DNA of 39,422 bases from an uncultured Anaeroplasmataceae bacterium (GTDB lineage: Bacteria > Bacillota_I > Bacilli_A > Acholeplasmatales > Anaeroplasmataceae), in contig CAKQDS010000016.1 of NCBI GenBank assembly GCA_934229535.1, positions 1 through 39,422 of the forward strand. The letters are read 5' to 3'. Positions 15,708 to 23,097 of the stretch are shown here, piece by piece. Each line of letters starts with the position of its first letter. Within the stretch, counting starts at the first letter, position 1. The position numbers and the translations under genes were made by a program. The notes under the pieces are model-generated. The model saw nothing but the letters and a program-made list of their open reading frames with translations. It ran no database searches and was not told the origin of the DNA.

Positions 15708-15782
15708 TTAAATATTAAATTTCAACTGTTTTTTAAAATCACAAACCTCACAATTATATTCACAACAATAATCTTCAACCAT
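15708..15782 (-). CDS. 24-aa cysteine-rich small ORF
   Basis: An ATG at 15782 with GGAGG eight bases upstream opens a 24-codon frame, MVEDYCCEYNCEVCDFKKQL plus four residues. Its CEVCDFKK resembles the first zinc knuckle of the TIR neighbours (CEVCGYSRL). It lies between two TIR genes, 32 bases behind the one and 24 before the other. It may be a real micropeptide or the start of a decayed TIR paralogue. Confidence 0.4.
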   Translation of the reverse strand: MVEDYCCEYNCEVCDFKKQLKFNI

Positions 15783-15814
15783 TAATGTTACCTCCATACT
15801 TCTTAATGCTGTAT

Positions 15815-17035
15815 TTAAATTATTTCATCAATAAGACTAAGCATATTTTGATTTTTACTCAATTCATCTTCATAAAAAGATTTTATTTCTTTAGTTAATT
15901 CAATCATTTTATTGGCCTTATCAACATCCTCTTGAAATTTTGTAGGAGCAATATTTTGTTCTATTTTCTTCTTATATTTTTCAATATCTTCTTTATACCT
16001 ATTAATAACTTCATTACAATTATAAATTAAATGCTCTAATTTCTTAATTTCTACTTCAAGGTTATCTTTACGATTAGAAATATTATTGTTATTATTTCTA
16101 ACCATTCTTCTTTTTTCTACATTGTTAGATTTATTAAGGCATTCATTAACTATTTCTAAAATATCATTATAAAAGGCAGGTGAATCGGCACAAATAGCTT
16201 GTCTTTTATTTAATGGCTGTGGCAATTCTCTAGCATTAAAGCCTTTATAGGCTACTATTAGAGATATGTCCTTCTTTTTACCTTCCGTAATTTGTCCTAA
16301 GTATCTAAGCCATTCATTTCTAACCCAGCTTGATTCAAAATAGTTTGCCTTTGAACCATAAACAATCATTGTCTTCGCTTTCTTAATTGCATTAAAAATG
16401 TAAGGCTCACAGTTTTTTCCATAAATACCATTAGCATTCAAGGTTACATCACTAAAGAACACCTTGTAACCTTTACCAACAAGAAAATCATATAACTCAT
16501 GCATTTCATGTCTATCCAATGTGTCCTGATTAGTATCATCGTCTGTTCCTTTAAAGCTAATAAATATATCGTAGTTTAACTTTGAGGTTGTCTCACGCCA
16601 AACCTTAGCAACATCAGCAATTCTTAAAGCTTCAGCTTCATATTTTTTCTTTAAATCAGCATCTGCATATTCTAAAACCTTCTTGTAATCAGCACTATCA
16701 CGAATATCCTCATAATTTTCATAATAGCATGATAAGGTTGCACGTCCACTATCAAATTCATACTTGATTCCGTATTTTGAGAGCAAACGTCCCCAATAAG
16801 CAGCACTTTTTCTTGGATAACGCTCAACCAAAGAATTGTATCGTGAATAAGCTAAATCAAAATTAGGAAGTGCATCATTTAAAAATCTAGCAGCATCCTC
16901 TAAATCATTATTAAATTTTTCATCAGCTTCTTCATATTTAAAGGTAGCACCGCAAGCATAGCATTCATAATATTGATTCTTTTCTATAAACCTATTATAG
17001 CCACATACAGGGCATTTACATTCCTTAAAATTCAC
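15815..17035 (-). CDS. TIR protein with zinc ribbon and C-terminal coiled coil
   Basis: About 406 residues from a GTG start at 17035; the ATGAGAGGT further upstream (17050) is read as the ribosome binding site, as in the neighbour genes. Zinc ribbon Cys8, Cys11, Cys25, Cys28; shared helical segment (50-145); TIR domain from about 153 (NYDIFISFKGTDDD) with WVRNEW and Glu241; then a coiled coil (about 325-400) rich in Lys and Glu. No membrane segment. A 115-base stretch (16545-16659) is almost identical to the next TIR gene although the rest differs. Likely a cytoplasmic TIR enzyme or adaptor; ligand unknown. Confidence 0.88.
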   Translation of the reverse strand: MNFKECKCPVCGYNRFIEKNQYYECYACGATFKYEEADEKFNNDLEDAARFLNDALPNFDLAYSRYNSLVERYPRKSAAYWGRLLSKYGIKYEFDSGRATLSCYYENYEDIRDSADYKKVLEYADADLKKKYEAEALRIADVAKVWRETTSKLNYDIFISFKGTDDDTNQDTLDRHEMHELYDFLVGKGYKVFFSDVTLNANGIYGKNCEPYIFNAIKKAKTMIVYGSKANYFESSWVRNEWLRYLGQITEGKKKDISLIVAYKGFNARELPQPLNKRQAICADSPAFYNDILEIVNECLNKSNNVEKRRMVRNNNNNISNRKDNLEVEIKKLEHLIYNCNEVINRYKEDIEKYKKKIEQNIAPTKFQEDVDKANKMIELTKEIKSFYEDELSKNQNMLSLIDEII

Positions 17036-17068
17036 ATCGATACCTCTCATATTTTTTAATATACAATT

Positions 17069-18670
17069 TTAATTCATCAAAGCATCATCACACGACAAAA
17101 TTTTTTGATTATAATCCTCAACCTTATTATTAAAATAATCAATCATTTCTTTAACCATTGTTATCATATTACTATATTTACCTATAACATTATTATAGCG
17201 AGCTATAGAATTACGTTCCGAACTAATTTGTTCGTTTTTATCATCAATTAATTTGTCTGTATTTTTATTTTCTTCTTGCATTTTTGTTATATGTTCTTTT
17301 AGCTTTTTATTATTTTCTTTAATCTCACATTGTTTATGATTTATTTCTGTAAGTTCTTTAATTAATTCATCAATTTCTACGATCATACCAACCACGCTAG
17401 GTGATATGAATCTATTATTTTTCCCATAGTTTGTTAATATACTCTTACAGCTTGCAACATTTTCATCAAGCTCTTTAATCTCTACAATATTATCACATAT
17501 TTTTAAATCATCAACATCAATTTGTTTTGCATTATTTTTTAACAATGTTTCAAATTCCACTATTTCTCTATCATAGCTACTAATGGTTGATAGATGATCT
17601 TCTTTGAAAGCTTCATATAACTTTACCCATCTATTACAATCATCAATAATTGTATTGGCATTTTGAATCAAATTGCTTATTTTTTCTTGCTTGTTTTTTA
17701 ATTCATCTCTACGCCTAGAAGTATTATCCTTTTTATTAGAATTTAGGCTTAATGTCGGGATTTTTTCTTCATTAAGACATTCATCAATAACTTCTAAAAT
17801 TTCACTATAAAATGAAGGTGAGTCTGCAATAACCGGATGTCTTTTAGCTAATTCATTTGGCAATTCTTTAACATCAAAATCCTTATAGGCAGCAATTAAG
17901 GATATATCCTTTTTATTACCTCTTTCAATTTCCATAAGATATCTACGCCACTCATTAGAAACCCATTGTGAAATAAAATATTCAGGCTTTGATCCATAAA
18001 CTATCATTATCTTAGATTTTAAAATAGCGTTGAAAATGTATGCTTCACAGGATCTACCATGAATACCTATTTCATTTAAGCTTACTTGACTAAAAAACAC
18101 TCTATATCCTCTATCTGTAAGATAGTTATATAGATTACGCATATCACTTAAATCTTTTGTTGACTGTCTTGTATCTTCATCAGTTCCTTTAAAGCTAATA
18201 AATATATCGTAGTTTAACTTTGAGGTTGTCTCACGCCAAACCTTAGCAACATCAGCAATTCTTAAAGCTTCAGCTTCATATTTCTTCTTTAAATCAGAGG
18301 ATGCATATTTTAAAACTTTTTTATAATCATCCGAATTTCTTATATCTTCATAGGTCTCATAATAACAAGATGGAATAGATTTGCCACTGTCATATTCAAA
18401 CTTGATGCCATATTTTGATAATAGTCTACCCCAATAACCCTCAGATTTAGTCGGATATTTTTCCACCAATGAATTAAATCGTGAATATGCCATTTCAAAA
18501 TTTGGGATGGTATCTTCTAACCACTTAATCGCCTCGACATAATCATTATTAAATTCACTATCTATTGTTTCTAAGTCAAATGCAGCACCACATGCTTCAC
18601 ATTTAAAATATTTATCATATTTTGTAAGACTTGAATAACCACATATAGTACACTTACAATTATTTTTCAT
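17069..18670 (-). CDS. TIR protein with zinc ribbon and long coiled coil
   Basis: About 533 residues from the ATG at 18670, with GAGAGGT upstream; a frame start at 18688 would place the binding site inside the gene. Zinc ribbon Cys7, Cys10, Cys24, Cys27; shared helical segment (45-145); TIR domain from about 154 (NYDIFISFKGTDED) with WVSNEW and Glu240. Residues about 325-530 are an unusually long coiled coil, suggesting an extended or filament-forming assembly. No membrane segment. It is 33 bases before the GTG of the following TIR gene. Function in NAD cleavage or signalling is inferred from the family. Confidence 0.88.
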   Translation of the reverse strand: MKNNCKCTICGYSSLTKYDKYFKCEACGAAFDLETIDSEFNNDYVEAIKWLEDTIPNFEMAYSRFNSLVEKYPTKSEGYWGRLLSKYGIKFEYDSGKSIPSCYYETYEDIRNSDDYKKVLKYASSDLKKKYEAEALRIADVAKVWRETTSKLNYDIFISFKGTDEDTRQSTKDLSDMRNLYNYLTDRGYRVFFSQVSLNEIGIHGRSCEAYIFNAILKSKIMIVYGSKPEYFISQWVSNEWRRYLMEIERGNKKDISLIAAYKDFDVKELPNELAKRHPVIADSPSFYSEILEVIDECLNEEKIPTLSLNSNKKDNTSRRRDELKNKQEKISNLIQNANTIIDDCNRWVKLYEAFKEDHLSTISSYDREIVEFETLLKNNAKQIDVDDLKICDNIVEIKELDENVASCKSILTNYGKNNRFISPSVVGMIVEIDELIKELTEINHKQCEIKENNKKLKEHITKMQEENKNTDKLIDDKNEQISSERNSIARYNNVIGKYSNMITMVKEMIDYFNNKVEDYNQKILSCDDALMN

Positions 18671-18961
18671 ACAACTGGTACCTCTCATTTCAATTTATAT
18701 TATATTAAAATATCATATTGTGAATTGCTATGTTTTGTTTGACCATCACAAAACCATATATGCAACAAATTTCTTGCATATAGTCCTTTACTAGTAATCT
18801 TTTAAACTGATTGTCAATGACATATACCCTTTTTAATACGATACTCCTCTATATATAAATTCCAAATTCTAAGATAATTAAAATATTTTTTTACTCTCTA
18901 CAATGATATCACTTATATAGAGTATCTATGAAGCCTAACTAGGTTCTCAGAAATATCTCAT
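18671..18961 (-). other. Intergenic gap between the third and fourth TIR genes
   Basis: This 291-base gap breaks an otherwise tight operon. It holds a TTGACA at the minus strand near 18813 with only a weak -10 (TAGTAA, 18-base spacer), a hairpin of ATATGCAA / TTGCATAT near 18755-18780, and an inverted repeat GTTTTGT / ACAAAAC near 18737-18760. An internal promoter or RNA-processing site is possible; no gene is seen. Confidence 0.4.
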
Positions 18962-20209
18962 CTACTTATAAGGTTTATAAGGTAGCTTAGGAAATATCTT
19001 CCAAAGTTCTTTTTTAATATTATTTAATTCAGCTATAGCACTTACTATATCAGTAAAATCAATATTAGCAATTTTATTTTCATAATTAGCAATCACCAAA
19101 TTTTCATCACAAGGACATTTTTGTATAATTAATGATAATATATTGACATAAAAGCCTTTTGAATCAGCATTAATATAATCAATCTTTTTATTTCCATAAT
19201 ATTTTAATTTTGACTTATCAAAGTCCTTATAAGCAAATATTAGAGAAGCACTTTTGCTAAAATCCATTTCTTTTTCTATTACCTGACTTTCAAAATATTC
19301 AGGAGCCGTTCCATAGATTATCATAATCTTAGCTTTTGATGCTGCATCAATAAGCTTGTAAGGTTCAAAGGTATCCTCTCCTTCCAAACTTATATCACCA
19401 TAAAAAACCTTATATCCATTATAAGTAAGATAATAATATAAATCATATCTTTTTTTCTTAGTTACTTGACTAGAATTAGGAGATTCACAAATAAAGATAT
19501 TATAATCTGATTTAGATGATTTTTCACGCCAATCATTAATAGCCTTTTCAATTTTTAAGACTTCAGTTTTATATTTTTGCTTAAGGTTTTCGCCAGCGTA
19601 TTTCACTGCTAGTTTATAATCATTTTCTTCCCTTATATTAATATCAGTTAGATAATAACAAATAGGGGTTGCATAGTTATGACTATGATCATATGTAATG
19701 CGTAGTTTTGCCAAAAGCTTGTTCCAATATCCTATACTTGATGCTTTATATCTATTTATTATAAAATCAAAGTCTTGTGCTGCTCGATCAAAATTTTCTT
19801 TTGGTAAAAATCTTTTATAACCATCATTATCAACATAGGCTATATGACTTATAGCATTATTATATAAACGATTTTGTTTTTTATTAAACTTTTCGTAAAA
19901 AGCACCACAAGCAGTACAATGTCCGTCATATTCTTTTTTTAAGGCGGCTTGATAACCGCCTATTATTTTTCTTCTAATGTAAACTGGATATCCACAAACC
20001 TTACATCTATATTCAATAGGGTTTGTCCTAAAAATTACATTAACAAATTTAATTATTGATTTAATTATTGATTTAAAAATTAGTATGATAAAAATAATTA
20101 CTAATTTAATGACCATTTGTATTAAAATATATGGAAAAAGAAAAAATGTTCTTTTTGTTAGTTTTATTTTTTGATATTCTTCAGGATCTAGTAATCTAGT
20201 ACGAGCCAT
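18962..20209 (-). CDS. Membrane-anchored zinc-ribbon protein with degenerate TIR domain
   Basis: A 415-residue protein. Residues about 21-60 form one long or two short membrane segments (FFLFPYILIQMVIKLVIIFIILIF), followed by a zinc ribbon (Cys69, Cys72, Cys98, Cys101) and the same helical segment as in the other TIR proteins (YWNKLLAKLRITYDHS). The TIR domain starts near DYNIFICESPNSS. The SFKGTDD box of the others is lost, and WVxNEW is replaced by SQVIEKEM, so the active site is altered and may be dead. It could be the membrane receptor or scaffold for the active TIR proteins. It follows the ESCRT-III-like gene by 23 bases. Confidence 0.82.
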   Translation of the reverse strand: MARTRLLDPEEYQKIKLTKRTFFLFPYILIQMVIKLVIIFIILIFKSIIKSIIKFVNVIFRTNPIEYRCKVCGYPVYIRRKIIGGYQAALKKEYDGHCTACGAFYEKFNKKQNRLYNNAISHIAYVDNDGYKRFLPKENFDRAAQDFDFIINRYKASSIGYWNKLLAKLRITYDHSHNYATPICYYLTDINIREENDYKLAVKYAGENLKQKYKTEVLKIEKAINDWREKSSKSDYNIFICESPNSSQVTKKKRYDLYYYLTYNGYKVFYGDISLEGEDTFEPYKLIDAASKAKIMIIYGTAPEYFESQVIEKEMDFSKSASLIFAYKDFDKSKLKYYGNKKIDYINADSKGFYVNILSLIIQKCPCDENLVIANYENKIANIDFTDIVSAIAELNNIKKELWKIFPKLPYKPYK

Positions 20210-20232
20210 AAAATAAACTCCTACTTAATAAA

Positions 20233-20832
20233 TTAAATTTTTCTGTTCTTTTCTGCAGCAATCTCTTCAGATAAATCAATTCCTGAAGCTGCTGCTTTTG
20301 ACTTTGGCATTGATGTACCTGATAATTTAGAGCGCGCTGCATCGATCATAGGCTTAACAGCCTCTAGCTCTTCTTCACTTCTTGTATGGTTTGCAGGATT
20401 TGATCTCTTTAAAGCACCGCCCATTGCCTTTTGACCAATCTTAATATTTCTCATATATTTAGACATCTTAACATTAAATTTTTGGATTTTTCTAATGTCA
20501 GGCATTTTAACATTATTACTACTAGCCATCTTATCTAGCGCATTCAGAGCAGTCGCCATACTTATAGTAATTGAATTGGAAACATTAATAAGATCAAAAT
20601 TGGCCTTTGCCTGAATTAAACTTGATATAATATCATTAAGCTCAATGAGTGCGTTTACTGCCACGTCATAAGAACAATTGTCGACATTAAGCTCAGCTTC
20701 AGCTGCAATCTTAGCGTATTCCTCACGCTTTGCCTTGATACTATTTAGTTGCTCATTGAAAACTTCCATTTGCTCGTCGCGTTGCATCTGAGCCTCAATT
20801 TCTTTTTCTTGCTTTGTTTTAAAAAATGCCAT
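20233..20832 (-). CDS. ESCRT-III-like helical protein
   Basis: A 199-residue, almost wholly helical protein without signal peptide. After a charged first helix (5-45) and a helical hairpin (52-82), residues 84-140 read NVSNSITISMATALNALDKM...MPDIRKIQKFNVKMSKYM...KAMGGAL. The spacing of Met and hydrophobic residues resembles the alpha3-alpha5 part of eukaryotic CHMP/Snf7 proteins. A flexible tail ends in DLSEEIAAEKNRKI. ESCRT-III proteins polymerise on membranes and are remodelled by Vps4. It lies two bases behind the larger coiled-coil gene in the SPFH operon. The family call is by pattern; PspA-like or an unrelated coiled coil are alternatives. Confidence 0.6.
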   Translation of the reverse strand: MAFFKTKQEKEIEAQMQRDEQMEVFNEQLNSIKAKREEYAKIAAEAELNVDNCSYDVAVNALIELNDIISSLIQAKANFDLINVSNSITISMATALNALDKMASSNNVKMPDIRKIQKFNVKMSKYMRNIKIGQKAMGGALKRSNPANHTRSEEELEAVKPMIDAARSKLSGTSMPKSKAAASGIDLSEEIAAEKNRKI

Positions 20833-20834
20833 GA

Positions 20835-21851
20835 TTATACGTTCTCCTTTTCTTTTTCTTTTTCAACCTTTAACTCACTTAAATTTTCTTTGTTTAATTC
20901 ACGTTCCCTTTTTTTTCTTAAGAGTTCATTCCTACGGTTTAAGGCTGATTCAGAAATCTTTGTATTAGCATTGCCAGCAATCGCATCATTAATTTTAGAA
21001 TCTATTTGATTAACGTTTAGTGAAATTTGCTTTGAATCCTCATTCATTATGCTTAAAATTTTAAGGGCGCTTTTAGGATTGTTCAACACATTTTTTAAAT
21101 TACCAATATTAAGTAATGCGTCAACTCTATCAAGGTTGTCATTTGCTAAAAGTGTATCATCAACCAGTGGTCTAAGCCTTTCATAAATATTATTAAGCAA
21201 TGCAAAGCATGCAGAATAATTTGATTTGTTAACATCAAGTGAAGCAATAATTGATTCTATTGAGGTTAACCTACGATCTATTTCATTTAGGACTCTTTCG
21301 CTTTCCTCGTTGATCATTTTATCTTCAAGCTCTGCCTTAGTCTTCTCTTGAACTATAATATCCCTTTCAATCTTTTTTTCAAAATTTAAAATTTCATTTC
21401 TTACTTGATTTAACTCTTCAAGCTTACTTGCCACACGTTTTCTTTTTCTTGCAAGGAAGAAACCATCATTTTGATGAAGATTATTACCAACATTTGTAGG
21501 AATTATTAATTCCTCATTTGCAACTTGATTAATAGTTTCACAATGCTTTAAAATTTGCTTTGCACCTTCTTGTAACGCGTAGTTAGAATCACTATTTAAG
21601 AGATTTCCAAATTCGTTCAATTTTGCCATAGCTTGATTATAAATACTTGTAATTTCTTCATCACCACTGAAAATTGCATTATCTAAATTTGAGCTTGCTT
21701 TACGCAAATTATTAACTACATCTTTAATACAATCATTTGCAAAGCTTCCAAGATAATCATTACGTTCTATTTTGAAAATATAAGCATTGATTATATTCAT
21801 AAGCTCATCCTTCATCTTGTTAGATTTTTCTAATAGATTTTTATTTTTCAT
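20835..21851 (-). CDS. Coiled-coil protein, ESCRT-III-like with MIM1-like tail
   Basis: A 338-residue helical protein. Residues 135-205 form a charged coiled coil starting with a basic patch (RKRKR, 135-139). Residues 240-292 (NLDRVDALLNIGNLKNVLNN...SIMNEDSKQISLNV) have the same heptad-like pattern as the smaller neighbour. Near the C-terminus residues 301-312 read ESALNRRNELLR, which fits five of six positions of the Vps4-binding MIM1 motif (D/E-x2-L-x2-R-L-x2-L-K/R); position 8 is Asn instead of Leu. A Lys/Glu-rich tail follows. It would suit an ESCRT-III-like subunit recruited by the MIT-like domain of the ATPase. This is inference from motifs. Confidence 0.55.
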   Translation of the reverse strand: MKNKNLLEKSNKMKDELMNIINAYIFKIERNDYLGSFANDCIKDVVNNLRKASSNLDNAIFSGDEEITSIYNQAMAKLNEFGNLLNSDSNYALQEGAKQILKHCETINQVANEELIIPTNVGNNLHQNDGFFLARKRKRVASKLEELNQVRNEILNFEKKIERDIIVQEKTKAELEDKMINEESERVLNEIDRRLTSIESIIASLDVNKSNYSACFALLNNIYERLRPLVDDTLLANDNLDRVDALLNIGNLKNVLNNPKSALKILSIMNEDSKQISLNVNQIDSKINDAIAGNANTKISESALNRRNELLRKKRERELNKENLSELKVEKEKEKENV

Positions 21852-21865
21852 TTTTTCACCTACTC

Positions 21866-22525
21866 CTAATTATTAATTCTATTTCTAATGATTTCTAAGT
21901 CCTCTTCCGGAACATGGATAGGATTTAATGTTAAATTGGTTATTTCAAGGCCTAGTCCTTTAAAAGCATTATCAGTAACTAAAGCATTTAATAGCTTTTC
22001 TCTTATCTCTTCTAGTTTTGAATTAATCTCAAAGACAGATATTGATGTGTTTGCAAAATATTTAGCTAAAACATCAGCACCTATGTTTTTAATTACGGGA
22101 ATAACATTCTGTTTGATCATTTCCGAAGTTATGTCCTTAGCAAAGGGAAATGAATTTAATAGATCATTTACACCTACAATCTTAAATTGTAATTGGCCAT
22201 TCGCTCCAACGCGGTATGCCTCTTTTAGACGTTCATTATTAACGTTGATATTACCAAAGCCCCAAATAAGACTAGGTATAGCTTGCTTTTTAATAAATGC
22301 TACTTTAAGCTCACTTTTTAGGTAATCTTTATTTATTTTATAAACAAAATATTCGCCAGGACCTTGTCTAAACTTCATCTTTCCATCGACATATGCAATA
22401 GCTATATATTGATTAGGAACTTCTAATATCGTATCCTTATTTATTAGATAACTGTCACTATATTGAATTACTACATCATTTTCTTGATTCAATACCTTAG
22501 GTGTAATCTTAAGTTGTTGTTTCAT
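21866..22525 (-). CDS. SPFH/band-7-like protein
   Basis: A 219-residue protein: an N-terminal beta-rich stretch (LEVPNQYIAIAYVDGKMKFRQGPGEYFVYK), the segment IPSLIWGFGNINVNNERLKEAYRVGANGQLQFKI typical of YdjI-type SPFH proteins, then VFEINSKLEEIREKLLNALV and LGLEITNLTLNPIHVP. SPFH proteins form rings or scaffolds at membranes; in Bacillus, YdjI acts with a PspA relative, which is an ESCRT-III homologue. No membrane segment is visible. It lies three bases behind the XRE gene and is followed by the ESCRT-III-like genes. Confidence 0.85.
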   Translation of the reverse strand: MKQQLKITPKVLNQENDVVIQYSDSYLINKDTILEVPNQYIAIAYVDGKMKFRQGPGEYFVYKINKDYLKSELKVAFIKKQAIPSLIWGFGNINVNNERLKEAYRVGANGQLQFKIVGVNDLLNSFPFAKDITSEMIKQNVIPVIKNIGADVLAKYFANTSISVFEINSKLEEIREKLLNALVTDNAFKGLGLEITNLTLNPIHVPEEDLEIIRNRINN

Positions 22526-22528
22526 AAT

Positions 22529-22885
22529 CTACCTCTTCTCATTATCTTTAATTATTGCGCATAATTTATTTAAAACTTCGTCATCCAAATCATCACTCAT
22601 AAGCTTAGTGATAACTTCTTTTTTCTTTTCGTTAAGATCTGTAAGATTAACCTTTATTGATTTACTTGAAAGTACAATTGAATCCTTTAATTTTTTCTTA
22701 TCATCCTCTGATAATTCATAGGCATTACATATATCATCATATAAATTTTCGGGTATTTGTCTTTTGCCATTTTCAATTGCCGATAAATATGCTGCACTTA
22801 TTCCTATCTTTGCTGCCATATCTCGCATACTGTCCTCTGAGTTAATTCGTATTATTCTTAACATTTTTCCAAACTCTGTAATCAT
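22529..22885 (-). CDS. XRE-family transcriptional regulator
   Basis: A 118-residue protein with a Cro/CI-type helix-turn-helix (about 8-62: GKMLRIIRINSEDSMRDMAAKIGISAAYLSAIENGKRQIP) and a C-terminal helical part probably for dimerisation (EKKKEVITKLMSDDLDDEVLNKLCAII). GGAGG lies just before the ATG. It opens the SPFH/TIR operon behind a perfect promoter with inverted repeats, so autoregulation is likely. The same operator precedes the ATPase/protease/helicase operon, so it probably controls both. Confidence 0.92.
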   Translation of the reverse strand: MITEFGKMLRIIRINSEDSMRDMAAKIGISAAYLSAIENGKRQIPENLYDDICNAYELSEDDKKKLKDSIVLSSKSIKVNLTDLNEKKKEVITKLMSDDLDDEVLNKLCAIIKDNEKR

Positions 22886-22894
22886 ATTTAGCCT

Positions 22895-22950
22895 CCTTTG
22901 TTACATATATTATAACAAGGTAGTAAATGCTTGTCAACAGTTTTGTTAAC
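22895..22950 (-). promoter_or_regulatory. Perfect sigma-A promoter with operator-like inverted repeats (copy 2)
   Basis: Minus strand TTGACA (22932-22937), 17-base spacer, TATAAT (22909-22914). The stretch from the inverted repeat at 22895-22920 through the second repeat at 22933-22950 is the same as in copy 1 at 13929-13984. It drives the XRE operon. Confidence 0.88.
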
Positions 22951-23003
22951 AATTATTAATATTTTTGTGTTATTTGTTTAAATGAGCATGTAAACAAGAT
23001 AGC

Positions 23004-23031
23004 ATAAAAAAAAGAGTCTAAAACTCTTTTT
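23004..23031 (-). terminator. Terminator behind the broken ATPase gene
   Basis: Minus strand stem (A)AAAGAGT / ACTCTTT(T), five-base loop, then an uninterrupted T run. It is the partner copy of the terminator at 14041-14069. Confidence 0.75.
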
Positions 23032-23097
23032 CATTACATTTATTAATTGTTATCTATCTATTTTCTATAATTATGTAAATATTAAGAAATTGTTCTA

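Noticed and set aside
14133..20209. The TIR cluster as Thoeris or a TIR-CBASS system
   Set aside because: No ThsA-like SIR2/SLOG protein and no cyclic-nucleotide synthase lies in the island; the nucleotidyltransferase-like gene is 9 kb away with its own promoter.
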